Shown here: piece by piece, positions 1 to 12,027 of the stretch
Layout: each line of letters opens with the position of its first letter
Position numbering within the stretch: position 1 is the stretch's first letter
From: Pratylenchus scribneri
Taxonomy: Eukaryota > Nematoda > Chromadorea > Rhabditida > Pratylenchidae
Direction: 5' to 3'
Assembly (NCBI GenBank): GCA_030063045.1
Contig: JAQSEB010000041.1
Span: 3,279,501 to 3,343,500, forward strand
Length of the DNA: 64,000 nt
The notes under the pieces: generated by a model
The model's database searches: none
The model's input: only the letters and a program-made list of their open reading frames with translations
Told to the model about the DNA's origin: nothing
Made by a program: the position numbers and the translations under genes

Positions 1-367
1 AAAATGTGGAAGATGTTGGTGTTGGCACAAAGGTCGAAGATCAGCCTACATCTGGTGGATATTTAAAATTCAATTTCTTTCAATTTTCAATTTCAGACTT
101 TGGAGATATTCCTTCTGGAAATGCAAACATATTGGAAAATGGCGAAAATGTTGGCAAAATGGCCGAAGATCAGCCTTCTACCGGTTATGATCTTAAATTT
201 AATTTTCTTTCAATTTTCAAACAAAATTTCAGTTTCGGAACATGAGAGTTTTGGAAATGCAGCCACCTTGGAAAATGCCGAAAATGTTGGCAAGGCGGAA
301 GATCAGCCTACAATTGGTTCAGATTTAAATTTTAATCTTTTTCTATTTTCAAATCCCATTTTTACAG
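1..367 (+). repeat. Triplicated exon-intron unit in gene A
   Basis: Three successive units of about 100-140 bp each contain a short exon (ending GAAGATCAGCCTNCA...) followed by a roughly 50-bp intron rich in AATTTTCTTTCAATTTTCAA and ending in CAG. Both exon and intron are duplicated, each exon is phase 1-1, so the repeat count can vary without breaking frame. Confidence 0.8.
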
Positions 368-3300
368 CGGACAATTCCCTTTTGTCCCGAATGCTTGGAA
401 TGGACGAAAAGCTGGAGCGTTCGATTGAAAAGGAAGTGGAGGAAAATCAACGCCAAGTGATGGATGATGGCACATTGGATTCATCGGAGGAAGAGGAAGA
501 AACGAAGAGAAAACATGTGCCACTCCAAGCTAGTGTCGATGATGAGGCTGATGAAAATACTAATGGAAATGAAAATAAAGTAAGTTAAAAAATACATTCA
601 AGTCTAATTATAATTGTTAAATTAATATAAAATATATTTGAATAATTTACAATAATTCCTTCTGGGGAATCCAATTAAATAATAATTTGTTTTAATTCTA
701 CTTGTTGAGAATAATTGCGCCTGGTTAAAAAAAAACAGCCTTTTTTAATTCCGCCTGCTAAAGAATAAATCCGTCTGTTTTAATTTTGCCTGGTTAAGAA
801 TAAATCCGACTGTTTTCATTCCGTCTGGTTAGAATAATTCCGCCTGGTTATGAATAATTCCGCCTGGTTAGAATAATTCCGCCTGGTTAGAATAATTCCG
901 TCTGGTTAAGAATAATTCCGCCTGGTTAAGAATAATTCCGTCTGGTTAAGAATAATTCCGCCTGGTTAGAATAATTCCGCCTGGTTAGAATAATTCCGTC
1001 TGGTTAAGAATAATTCCGCCTGGTTAGAATAATTCCACCTGGTTAAAATAATTCAGCCTGGCTAGAATAATTCAGCCTGGTTAGAATAATTCCGCCTGAT
1101 TAGAATAATTCCACCTGGTTAAAATAATTCAGCCTGGCTAGAATAATTCAGCCTGGTTAGAATAATTCCGCCTGGTTAAGAATAATTCCGCCTGGTAAGA
1201 ATAATTCCGCCTAGTTAAGAATAATTCCGCCTGGTTAAGAATAATTCCGCCTGGTTAAGAATAATTCCGCCTGGTTAAGAATAATTCCGCCTGGTAAGAA
1301 TAATTCCGCCTAGTTAAGAATAATTCCGCCTGGTTAAGAATAATTCCGCATGGTTAGAATAATTCCGCCTGGTAAAGAATAATTCCGCATGGTTAGAATA
1401 ATTCCGCCTGGTAAAGAATAATTCCGCATGGTTAGAATAATTCCGCCTGGTAAAGAATTAATCCGTCTGCTTTAATTCCGCCTGGTTAAGAATAATTCCG
1501 CCTGGTTAAAATAAATCAGCCTGTTAGAATAATTCCGCCGGTTAAGAATAAATTCGATTGTTTTAATTCCGTCTGGTTAGAATAATTCCGCCTGGTTAGA
1601 ATAATTCCACCTGGTTAGAATAATTCCGCCTGGTTAAGTATAATTCCGCCTGGTTAAGAATAATTCCGCCTGGTTAAGAATAATTCCGCCTGGTTAAGAA
1701 TAATTCCGCCTGGTTAGATTAATTCCGCTTGGTTAAGAATAATTCCGCCTGGTTAGAATAATTCCGCCTGGTAAGAATAATTCCGCCTGGTAAGAATCAT
1801 TCTGCCGGGTTAAGAATAATTCCGCCTGGTTAGAATAATTCCGCCTGGTTAAGAATAATTCCGCTTGGTTAAGAATAATTCTCTCTGGTTAGAATAATTC
1901 CGACTGGTTAAAAATAAATTTGCCCGAGATAGTTTTCTGTTTAACTAATTTGATAACTCTTTTTTAATTATACAAATTTTTATATTTCAATGTATTAAAC
2001 TCGCTTGAAAATGAAAAATTTTTAAAAATATTTGAAAAATTCTAAGTAATTCCCCCTATTTTGGTTTTATTTGAATAATAGTTTCGCTTATTTTCGGAGG
2101 TTTAACTATTCAACTAAGATATAAATTTTTTATAAAAATTATATGATTTTTTGCTTAATTAAAAATATTTTTAAATTTAGGATGAAGGATATGTTGCCTA
2201 CGATTGGGCCTCAAAAGAAAAAGAAAACAAATTAACGCAAGCTGAAGCCGACAAAAAGGCATTGATCGTCGTTCCATTAGAGAGGGCGGATGATTATAAA
2301 ATGTAAGCTAATTTTGCCCCAATTTTAATCAGAATTTTTCTATTTTTGAAGAATTTATCAATCAAAAGTTCCCGGTGCCACCATTCCAATTAGATTGAAG
2401 TTTGAGGATGAAAATGAATGTTCCATTTCTGGTGGATATCTTCAAAATGTCAACTATTTCCAATTGAAGATCTGCGAAAGACCACCAAAAGATGTCAACC
2501 CTCCAAATCCAATTGATCAAAATGAAAATGATGACAATGATTCAAGCAAAGGAAAGAAATGCGATGAAGAGTTAATTTTTTTGTGATTAGATTCACCAAT
2601 TTAAATTTAATAAATCTGCAGCGTCTTCATATGCTATCCGGGAAAGATGGATCCTCTGAATTCGAAAGACAATGACAATGACACAATTTCCGATTTATTT
2701 GCTTTACCTAACAACGAAAAGCATAAGGATATGGTGCAAAAATGTAAGGATCAACTTGAAAACAATGAGGAATGGAAGAAGCAATGGGCCGGAAAAGAGA
2801 TGCATGCCATCAAAATCCATCAAAATGCCGATGGAAACTTCGAAGTCACTGCCTCATTCAGCGAAGAGCCGTAAAATCCATTTTTTATCTTGCTTATATT
2901 TATTAAAATTTTTAGTAAAATTCTGAAGCCAATGAATGAACATGCCGACGATCGTAAAAGTAAAGGCTGTGCATTCTTGTATATTGGCGAAGAATATAGT
3001 TTATTTGGCACATATAGAGATGAAAATTCATATCAGAAAGACGAGGGAAAAGCATTGAAAAAACAGAAAGCAATTGTTGAAGGATTGATGAATGGCTTCG
3101 CACTCAAGAATTTTAATGGATATGTGGATGATGAGCAGAAGGAGTTCAATATTATTGAAATTTTGCCCTTGGATATGGCTCCTCGTTCCCATGATGAGCA
3201 TGCTCTGGCTTTCATTGCTCCAGAATCATGCAATTTGGTCATCGAAATTGTATGTTAACATTTTTATTGAAAAATAAAAAAAAAATTAAAATTTTCGGGA

Positions 3301-5009
3301 TTTTTGTTCAAAAAACCGAAAATAGGATTAATAAAATCAAACTTTTTTTGAAAAAGCAAAAAAATGAATTTTGTGAAAATCTCAATTTAATAGACTTTGA
3401 GCAATCATATTTGTAAAATAAAATAAAAAAATTCTTATCATTATAAAAAAATTAATTTATTTTTGTCCAAAATTTTTAGAAAGGACCACACTATTATCAA
3501 TAAAATTTTGGTATATGGAAAAAAATTTTGTATAAAAATTAATAATAAAACAATTAATTTGGATATGATATGCTAAATTAAATTAAATTTTATTTTAATT
3601 TTGTCAAAATGTTTTTATATAAAATATTAAAAAATAAATTATATAATTTTATAGTCCGGAGAACATTTGAAAAAATGCCCAAATCAAGAATGCAATGAAG
3701 TTATCCATGAAACTCCAGGACAAAGGAAAAATAGCTTCTACCAAAAGGATTTTTCCCCTGTATATTTGCATCCAATCACAAATGAAGGTCAATTGCCACC
3801 GTTTTACAAACGATATGTTACAATTGCTCGTCCCGATGAGCAAAATATTGCGTAATTTTTCATCTTTTTATCAAATGACTAAATAATTATTCAGCCGCAT
3901 CGCATCGACCGGCGAGAATGAAATTATCTTTGCTTTGGCCACCAAGGATCCTATTCCACCCAAATTCGTTGCCTTTCGACCGGACAATGCAATTCATTGC
4001 ACCATCAGAAAGGATCCACTGGCCAACGAATTTGTTCTCGCATACAATGGACGTCCAGATTGCTTTGGACGTTTATCATGGGGTGAACGTTCCTTCGAAT
4101 TCTCGGATGCTCGTAAGCAAATATAAAATCTCCTGAAAACAAAATGATTTTAAAAAAATTTTCGGATGGGGTGAACATTCCTTCGAATTCTCGGATGCTC
4201 GTAAGCAAATATAAAATTTCCTGAAAACAAAATGATTTTAAAAAAATTTTCGGAAAGATGATAATGAATTATAAATTTTCCGGAAGTTGGCAATGAATTA
4301 AAATTTTCCGGAAGTTGGCAATGAATTAACGAAGAAAATTCCTTTAAAATAATATCCAAACTTATTAAAGAGGATGATACAAATCGCTTTGTGACGATCA
4401 AGGATATGCAATTAACAATCGGGGAGGGAGAGAATGAGGATGAATTTTGGACAGTGGACCAATATGGGGATAAGCAAATGATGGGAACGGCCAGTTGTTC
4501 AGTTGACCTGAAAAAAATTCCAAAGAAAATGAAACAACTTCCAGGAATGGAAAATTTGAGTAAGTTTCTTTAGTGAAATTTTAGGAAAAAATTAGTTAAA
4601 ACATTTTTTATCAACAAATGTTTTGTAAAAAAATAATATTATAAAATGGGAAATAATAAAAAGAAATATTTTTATTTCCCTAATTTTTCAAGATTACATA
4701 TGGGAATTCATCCTGAATCCGAAGAGAGGCAATGCCCCATTATCCGATCCGTCTCGTTGCAAAATTGGCCTCCAATTCAATGTAAAATCATTGATTGGGA
4801 TGGGAAAATATTCATCAATTAATATTAATATAATTTTAATCCATTTATTTTTGATATTTTTTGCACATTTATAGGTGGATGATTACACCTTGCTTTTGTC
4901 CTACGAAAAACTGAAGCCGGGAGATGGGGAGAAACCAGATGATGCGGAAAAGCCCGATGAGCCACTGAAAAAGCCAAACGAAGATGTGAAGCCGAATAAT
5001 GAAGAATAG
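1..5009 (+). CDS. Gene A: family-module protein, 5' end outside window
   Basis: Unrecognised by name. Thirteen exons can be joined in one frame: 1-54, 97-183, 233-316, 368-579, 2181-2302, 2352-2570, 2622-2870, 2916-3249, 3655-3851, 3895-4112, 4335-4559, 4693-4781, 4875-5009, giving about 740 residues with the start missing. The first three exons are near-copies of each other (LENGENVGKMAEDQP type); exon 4 is acidic. Exons 5-9 carry the Cys-containing module also seen in genes B, C and D (for example VFICYPGK against IAFCYEP, and the LPLDMAP-type strand against LYLDF). The last four exons are not alignable by eye to the pore-like C-termini of B-D and end in a charged Pro/Lys/Glu tail. AATAAA follows at 5107. 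The start of exon 4335 is the weakest splice site because a local duplication precedes it. Function unknown; no membrane segment seen in this part. Confidence 0.7.
700..1915. repeat. 19-20 bp minisatellite in gene A intron
   Basis: About 60 head-to-tail copies of a GGTTAAGAATAATTCCGCCT-type unit, with a common 19-bp variant lacking one A. The array fills most of the 1.6-kb intron between exons 368-579 and 2181-2302. The core AATTCCGCCT is shared with the 28-bp array in gene B. Confidence 0.92.
4076..4330 (+). repeat. Local tandem duplication at an exon end of gene A
   Basis: The last 36 bp of exon 3895-4112 plus about 50 bp of the following intron, including the donor GTAAGC, are repeated almost exactly about 87 bp downstream (4163-4245). 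A shorter duplication, TTTTCCGGAAGTTGGCAATG, follows at 4275-4325. This creates a second potential donor site for the same exon. Confidence 0.85.
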
Positions 5010-5327
5010 AAATGTTGGAGGAAGAAAATGAGAAGAAGGAGATAAAATGAATTTTTCTGGGGGAATTCATAATTATTTATTCATTTTATTTTCCAATGAG
5101 TCATTGAATAAATTTCATAATTAAAATTTCCGGTTTATTATGCTTTTTTTTAAATTCTTTAACAACTTTTTTTTGTCAAAAATTCAAAAATTATTAAAAT
5201 AATTTTATTTGATAATTTCCAGGCTTGAATATTTTATACAAGGAAAAATTAAATTTAAAAAATGGTTTTCCAAAAGACAATTAAATCATAATAAAATTTG
5301 AAAAATTTATTTATCCTCGATTGCTTT

Positions 5328-8300
5328 TCATTTCACTTCAAGGGTGCTTCCCTCCTCATAATCTGGTGCTGGTGGATCTTCGTCCTCCTCCGTGATCACA
5401 AATTTCAATTGTGGAATTTGCACTTTCTCTCCATCACAATTCGTGGTCATTTGCATTGGAGTCATCACTTTGCCTGGGGGCACTTTTACCTATAAAAGTA
5501 GAAAAATTTTTAAAATTTTTTTTATTGGAAAAATAAAAACCCACAATCCATTTGAAGACAGTACGCTTTTGGATGCCAACATTTTGAGAGTTGAAAGTTT
5601 GAGACTTTTGTGTGTTGATCGATGTTTGAGTATTGCGATGAAATGTCTGAAATAAATATTCGTTTTAAATTGAATTTAGTTTTTTAATTTCAAATAAATT
5701 TAATAATTTTAGTCATTTTTTTGCAAATTAATAATTAATTTTTCTTAATAATATTTCCATTTATCAATAAATTGTTCTAATTTCTTACCTCAATGATGGA
5801 CATTGTGGTCATGCTGGTTGTTTCGGAATGACTTTCCCGTCCTTCGCGACTATTAAATTTTTGAAACATTTCCGATGATCCGCTAGAGTCCACTTTGGAT
5901 GCGCCCGCTTTAGCTTCCATACAGGCTTTAATAGCTGCGCCACCTGTAATTTTTGATGAACATTATTGTTTCTTATTAATTTGTATTATAACTTACCGCC
6001 TCCAGCATCTGCGCAACCTTGAGCAAAAGCTTCAACTCCTTTTTCCGATGTAGATTCCGTGCCACTGGTTTCCGTATGTGTATCGCTGTTTCGGTAGATG
6101 CTTTCTCTCTCTCTTTAATGTTAATATAATTCATTTTTTCATATTTAATTATTTTAACTTAATTAACATATATATTTCTAAACGAATATATAAAATTATA
6201 TTATATATTCCATTTTAGTTTAATATTAATATCAAATCTACCTTTGTAGACCGGTAGTCTGCGATGTCTCATCAATTGTTGAACCACCAGTTTCCGTGGA
6301 CTCTGATTTTGCATTAGATTTTCCACGTTTACTGCCCGTTGTTTTCCATTCGTCAGTCCCCGACTGAATTATAAAGAGAATGAGAATAATCTATTAATTT
6401 ATTCTAAAAATTTTAGTTAATTTTCAGTTATTTTTCTTCAGTATATTATTTTGAATGATCATCACTCGTGAATTTAGATGAATATGTTTTATCTAATTTG
6501 TTCTTCTTCGATTGTTCTGATTTTTCTAATTATGAATTATTTATGATCATTGCATAAACTCTATTTTATTCGCTGTGAATAATTTTTTAATAATGGAATA
6601 TTTTTTATCTAGTAATTCTTCCAAATTTCCATGTATTTTATTGGCAGCTTGAAAAATTTATAATCCAATTTTTGATAAATTTTCAGTTTTAACCTAATAT
6701 TGGTAAAGATAAACGAATGACGAAATCGAATATCTAACTTTTTTTTAGAAAGAAAGAGCATTTTAACAAAATTTATATTAAAAAATTCCTAGTTATTTGT
6801 ATTCATAACCTTCTTCATAATTTTGGATTACCTCAATTGTGAGCGCATATTCCGTTTTTGCATTTGAATCATTGAGAGCACGTAATGCAAAATTCTTCTG
6901 TTTAAATTCAGATCTGCATGTTTCAAGCACATTTGAACGCTGAAATTTTATTTTTTATTTGGACAAATTTTTTAAACAATTTTTCATTAAATTTCATTAT
7001 TATTAAAGCCCAAATATATATATAATTCATTCAAAAAATAAATATTCAGTACTTTCATTTATAATTTATTTTTTAACATACAATTTTGACACGCATATTA
7101 TAGGAATTATCCGGTTCCGGCACAATTGCCATCATCATTTGTGGACTAAACAAATAGGCACGAAAATCCAAGTAGAGTAATTTTAAATGAGGCTCATCCA
7201 TGAAACTTTATTACAATTATTTATTTTTATAATAATTTATTTCAAACCGATTATTGTAATCAGTATCCGGTAGTGAGTTGAAAACTTCCCAGAAGACAGT
7301 ATAATTGTCGTAGTAAACTCCCATCTTTGAATAATAATTATAATTTTCTGAAATGTCTAAAGAAACCCGTTTATTTTGATGCAAAATTTGTTCCGGTTCG
7401 ATCCAATTATTGTCATTTTCAGCGGAACGCACTCCGGCCAAAATGCCCTGCTCACTTCCCAATGCCAAATCCAGGCAATCATTGTCGGCCAAAGGGAAAA
7501 AGTAACTAATAAAGAATTTATTAGAATAATTTTAATTACAAATTCTTTCAAGCAAATAATATCTCATAAATCAAAGATTGGTTAAAAATAGATTAATACC
7601 GTCTGTTTTGTGTTTTTGCATTAATTCCACCTGTTTTGTATTTTTACACTAATTCCGCCTTTTTTTTTGCACTAATTCCGCCTGTTTTGTATTTTTGCAC
7701 TAATTCCGCCTGTTTTTTTTTGCACTAATTCCGCCTATTTTTTGTTTTTGCACTGATTCCACCTATTTTGTGTTTTTGCACTAATTCCGCCTGTTTTGTG
7801 TTTTTGCACTAATTCCGCCTGTTTTGTGTTTTTGCACTAATTCCGCCTGTTTTCTATTTTTGCACTAATTCCGCCTATTTTTTGTTTTTGCACTAATTCC
7901 ACCTATTTTGTGTTTTTGCACTAATTCCGCCTGTTTTGTGTTTTTGCACTAATTTTGCCTATTTTAATAAAAATTACGGCTCTTTCGTGAATGTTGTGTC
8001 CACCTCTAAATATCCTTTATATGTTGGTCCATCTTTGCTATTGGCCACAGTGGTAACTGGCTTCTTATGAAGAGCCAACTTAAAAATTAAAAAAATTTAA
8101 TAAAAACAATTTCGCAAACTTTGAATCCACTGAATTCTTTGCACTTTTCTTTGATCCCATTTTTCACACTAGGAAGCACAAACTGTTCACGTACCTTATT
8201 CTTGTTCAATTGGCTATCATAGCAGAAAATTATGCTTGAAAAGAAGGAAAATATATAGATAATTATTAAAAAAATTTTTGCATACCCTTCACTACAATCA

Positions 8301-9265
8301 TCTTTTGCCGTTGCCATTTGAAATTTCTTTTTATTTTTTGGGCAAACGGTAAATAAATAATATGGCTTGTAGAAGCACTTTTAGGAATCAGTGGCTTTCG
8401 ATCAACTGGAATTGGGTCCGATGTTCCACCCACAGTGCCATCAATGACGCTTTAAATTAATTTAATTGTTTAGTCAATCAAAAACACATTTTTCTTATTA
8501 GTTAATCGGAAACATATTTTTCTTATTAATTAATCGAAAACACATTTTTCTTAGTTAATCGAAAACACATTTATCTTATTAATTAATAGAAAACACATTT
8601 TTCTTAGTTATTCGAAAACACATTTTTCTTAGTTTATCGACAACACATTTTTTTTAGTTAATCGAAAATTTCTTAGTTATTCGAAAGCACATTTTTTTAG
8701 TTAATAGAAAACATATTTTTCTTAATTAATCGAAAATACATTTTTCTAGTTAATCGAAACACATATTTTTCTTAATTAATCGAAAATACATTTTTTTAGT
8801 TAATCGAAAACACATTTTTCTTAGTTATTCGAAAACACATTTTTCTTAGTTAATCGAAAACACATTTTTCTTAATTAATCGAAAATACATTTTTTTAGTT
8901 AATCGAAACACATATTTTTCTTAATTAATCGAAAATACATTTTTTTTAGTTAATCGAAAACACATTTTTCTTAGTTATTCGAAAACACATTTTTCTTAGT
9001 TAATCGAAAACACATTTTTCTTAATTAATCGAAAATACATTTTTTTAGTTAATCGAAAACACATTTTTCTTAATTAAAAGATTAGAAATAAACCGTACAG
9101 TATTCCTTGCTGATCAAAAGTCACTTGTTTGGGCACATCATCGAGATCTTCCTTTGTCTTTTTCATTACCTTCTTCTGAAAATCTTCTTTTTCATCGGCA
9201 TTTGTTGACGAGCATATTCCCAAAATTAGGAATAAAAATGCGGGCAAAATTGAAATTGTCCGCAT
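5328..9265 (-). CDS. Gene B: secreted aerolysin-like family protein, with a frameshift
   Basis: Twelve exons on the minus strand: 9099-9265, 8286-8449, 8108-8234, 7978-8078, 7248-7505, 7082-7205, 6832-6939, 6242-6363, 5997-6112, 5789-5943, 5545-5646, 5328-5489 (about 568 codons). It starts with a clear signal peptide (MRTISILPAFLFLILGICSS). Exons 2-7 hold the shared N-terminal module (LVIDGTV, IIFCYDS, LLYLDF). Exons 8-11 are Ser/Thr-rich on both sides of a Gly/Ala segment, followed by a VKVPPGKV strand and a short acidic tail. That order is typical of aerolysin/ETX-MTX2 beta-pore-formers; the assignment is inference from pattern, not a database match. Exon 2 changes frame at an A-run (genomic TTTT 8379-8382): both sides match gene C, and total exon length is one base short of a multiple of three. 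It is either a real lesion or a sequence error. Confidence 0.65.
7600..7968. repeat. 28-bp minisatellite in gene B intron
   Basis: About 13 copies of GTTTTGTGTTTTTGCACTAATTCCGCCT (quoted in two halves: GTTTTGTGTTTTTG and CACTAATTCCGCCT) occupy the intron between exons 7248-7505 and 7978-8078. The AATTCCGCCT core matches the array in gene A. Confidence 0.9.
8480..9078. repeat. 25-bp minisatellite in gene B intron 1
   Basis: About 23 copies of a unit CTTAGTTAATCGAAAACACA plus TTTTT, with 24-26 bp length variants, fill the first intron of gene B. The same unit recurs at 38085-38455 inside an unrelated gene and as a remnant near 29980-30035. Confidence 0.92.
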
Positions 9266-9439
9266 TTTGGAAAATTGGATGAATGTTAATTATTTGTCTG
9301 GAATGGAATTATATTCATTTAATATTTGAAAATATTTTTTAATTATATTTAAGTGATAAATGGTGTAAACTAATAAGAAAGAATGGAACTATTAAATTTT
9401 TCCAATGACATTCCTTTATGGTTCGTTAAAGATGGATAA

Positions 9440-9870
9440 ATTATTTAAAGCGAGTATCCACGTAAGTCCGCTTCATAAAATCCACCGTAAAATTCGAGAA
9501 ATTTTAAATTTTTGCTAGAGTTTATGAATCAGAGAAAGAGAAGAAATTAAATATTTTTGCCATAAGTAAAAAATTTTCTAATACTTATAATTTATTCCAA
9601 GCAAGTTTCCACGTAAGACCGCTTCATAAAATCCACCGTAAAATATGTGTAATTTTAAAATAATAAAATTTTTGGGATAGAGTTTAAGAAGTAGAGAAAG
9701 AAATAAAACCAAATATTTTTTTGTCCTAGTAGAAGTATAATTCTTTAGAATTCTTGTTTAAATTATTCGAAGAATGTTCCCATGTAAATCCATTTCATAA
9801 AATTTATGCAATAAAATTTGGACATCAATAACGAATTGAAAGGAAAAAATTAGAAAAATCATTTTACGAA
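9440..9870. repeat. Dispersed motif repeats upstream of gene B
   Basis: Three spaced copies (near 9456, 9600, 9775) of a block beginning TCCACGTAAGTCCGCTTCAT followed by AAAATCCACCGTAAAAT and, about 60 bp on, GAGTTTATGAATCAGAGAAAGA. They lie immediately upstream of the minus-strand gene B. No coding potential seen. The rest of 9266-10103 is AT-rich with nothing recognisable. Confidence 0.75.
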
Positions 9871-10103
9871 TTAGTCTTTTCAAACATAATTCTAAAAAAT
9901 ATCTTCGTCACAATGTTTAATTCACCAAATAAATGTTTAAAATTAACAAATATTTATTTTAAATATGTAAAATATTATGAAATTTCTTAATATCAAGATT
10001 TGAGTATTTTTTATAAAATAATTTTACATTGAGGAAATTAATAAAAAGTGATAGCAAGAAAATTAAAAAATATTTAGAATAAACAAATTATTGTCAAAAT
10101 ATT

Positions 10104-11430
10104 TTAATTTTGGCATTTGATTGATTTCAAATAGTCATAAATTTGTTCAAATTCAGCCGATGAATTCGCCCCATAGAGAGCGCTTAAATTTGGCACGCCG
10201 TCCACACATTCGTCCATTTCCCGTAATTTTGAATAAATTTGAAATTGCATTTTTTGGGGGAATTTTAAAACAATCGAGAAAATTTCCTTATGATCGGAGA
10301 GGGTGACATTTGCTTTTTCGGCCAAAATGCCAGTGAAAATGACATCATCCATGTTGAAGCCGACAACACGATTTGTGAATTTAAGTACGGCGGTGATGGC
10401 TTGCCTAATTTAATATTTTGAATAAATTAATTTTTTTATAATTAATAAAAATTAATAATTTTTTAAAATAATTTAATTATAAATTATTAAAAATACCTTG
10501 AGGCAATATATGTGGCTCCTTGCATATAAGGTGGATAAGTATCACTTGGATAGGCACTTTTTGGCACATACCTTTGAGAGGAATTAAAAAATATAATCAA
10601 ATAATATTTCAAACCATTTATTGTTTCTATCACGGATGGGCCGAACCCCAGAAATAACCCAACCAAAATATGTTGCCTCATTTTGCTTCAATTTTGGACG
10701 AAAACTTTGTTCAATCCAATGATCCAATCGTGGCAAATGGACCACAGAGTCATCATCGGTTTTCATAATCCATTCGGTGTGAGGGCAAAATGCCTGTTGC
10801 CAGTGTAGTCCAGCAAGCCACTAAAAAATATATTTTTTTTATTATGATTTGAACTACCTTCAAATGCAAATTTGCATAATTATCCGCAATACCTCGGATG
10901 AATATCAAATCTTTGAATTGTTTTTGTTCCTCTTCCAGTACTGTCGCTCAATTGCAATATTGTCCTTTTGTTTTTCTGAACCATCCCAAATTGGAGGATC
11001 GGCAATTAAAAATTTGATGGTTGTGCCTTCAACCTGTGAAAATTATTATTTAAATAAAATTTATTAATTTCCCATTCTTTTAACCGCATCCTTCAACCAA
11101 ATTTGCCTCAGTGCCTGTCGATTGTTTGATCCATTCCTTCGAGACATAATCAAAATGAGCATTTTTGTTGCATTTTTACACGTTGGATTCATTCTTTCAT
11201 TGGTTAAATCCATCCAATAGGTCATTTTAATATTTTTGAAATCCACTTGAAATTCCTTTAAAATATTTTATTAATTTTTATTTACGCCAAATTTGTACTT
11301 TCATTCCCGATTCGCTGTTTTTCCCCGATATTCTTCTGCTGCTAAGAATTGAATAAATTAATATAGTCAAAATGATGAGCAAAAATAATTTGAATAAAAT
11401 GAATTTGATATATCGCCGCCAATTCCGCAT
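10104..11430 (-). CDS. GT31 beta-1,3-galactosyltransferase-like, type II membrane protein
   Basis: Seven exons on the minus strand: 11286-11430, 11085-11245, 10982-11033, 10858-10931, 10615-10820, 10497-10571, 10104-10404, about 337 residues. The N-terminus is a short basic cytosolic stretch then one hydrophobic anchor (IKFILFKLFLLIILTILI), as in Golgi type II glycosyltransferases. Family motifs in order: RQALRQIWL, FLIADPPIW, WIMKTDDDSVV (the DxD nucleotide-sugar/metal motif), KWYVPKSAYPSDTYPPYMQG, and MDDVIFTGILA (the EDV-like motif). These are diagnostic of galactosyltransferase family 31; acceptor specificity cannot be read. The 50-nt intron 10932-10981 has weak splice sites; if it is not spliced, the gene instead carries a frameshift there. 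Confidence 0.88.
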
Positions 11431-11454
11431 TGTAATGTGGCCGAATAAAATTAT

Positions 11455-11860
11455 GTATGATAGAGTTCAAGAAACAGAGAAGGAGAAGAAACTAAATATT
11501 TTTTTACCATAGGTAGATGAAAATTATTCAAAGCGAGAATCCACGTAAGTCCGCTTCATAAAACGTACACGACAAAATTTGAACTTTCTATGATAGTGAT
11601 AGAGTTTAAGAAGCAGAGAATGAGATGAAGTTAAATATTTTTGGGCATAAGAAGAAAATTTTCTAATACTCATAAATTATTCCAAGCAAGTATCCACGTA
11701 AATTCGCTTCATAAAATCCACCGTAAAATATGTGCAATTTTAAAATAATAAAATTTTTGCGATAGAGTTTAAGAAACAGAGAAGTAGATAGATGAATGCA
11801 AATAATTATTCCAAGCAAGTATCCACGTAAATTCGCTTCATAAAATTAAAACACCGTGGA
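11455..11860. repeat. Dispersed motif repeats between the GT31 gene and gene C
   Basis: Three more copies (near 11535, 11690, 11815) of the TCCACGTAAGTCCGCTTCAT block with its GAGTTTAAGAAGCAGAGAA companion. They occupy the divergent intergenic region between the GT31 gene (-) and gene C (+), so could be promoter-associated. Confidence 0.75.
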
Positions 11861-12027
11861 ATATTTGTCATGTTGGCCATATAGATTCAGAGATGAAGAA
11901 AATGAGGGAATAAAATTTATTATATAAATTTCATTTTCTTTGACAATAAGATTTGGCCATTCTTAATAGTTCTTATTTTAAACAACTTTATTTATTGCCA
12001 ATTTTCCTTGGATTAATGCATGAAAAA

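Noticed and set aside
700..1915. Possible CRISPR-like array
   Set aside because: Units are directly adjacent with no unique spacers, and the context is a eukaryotic intron.
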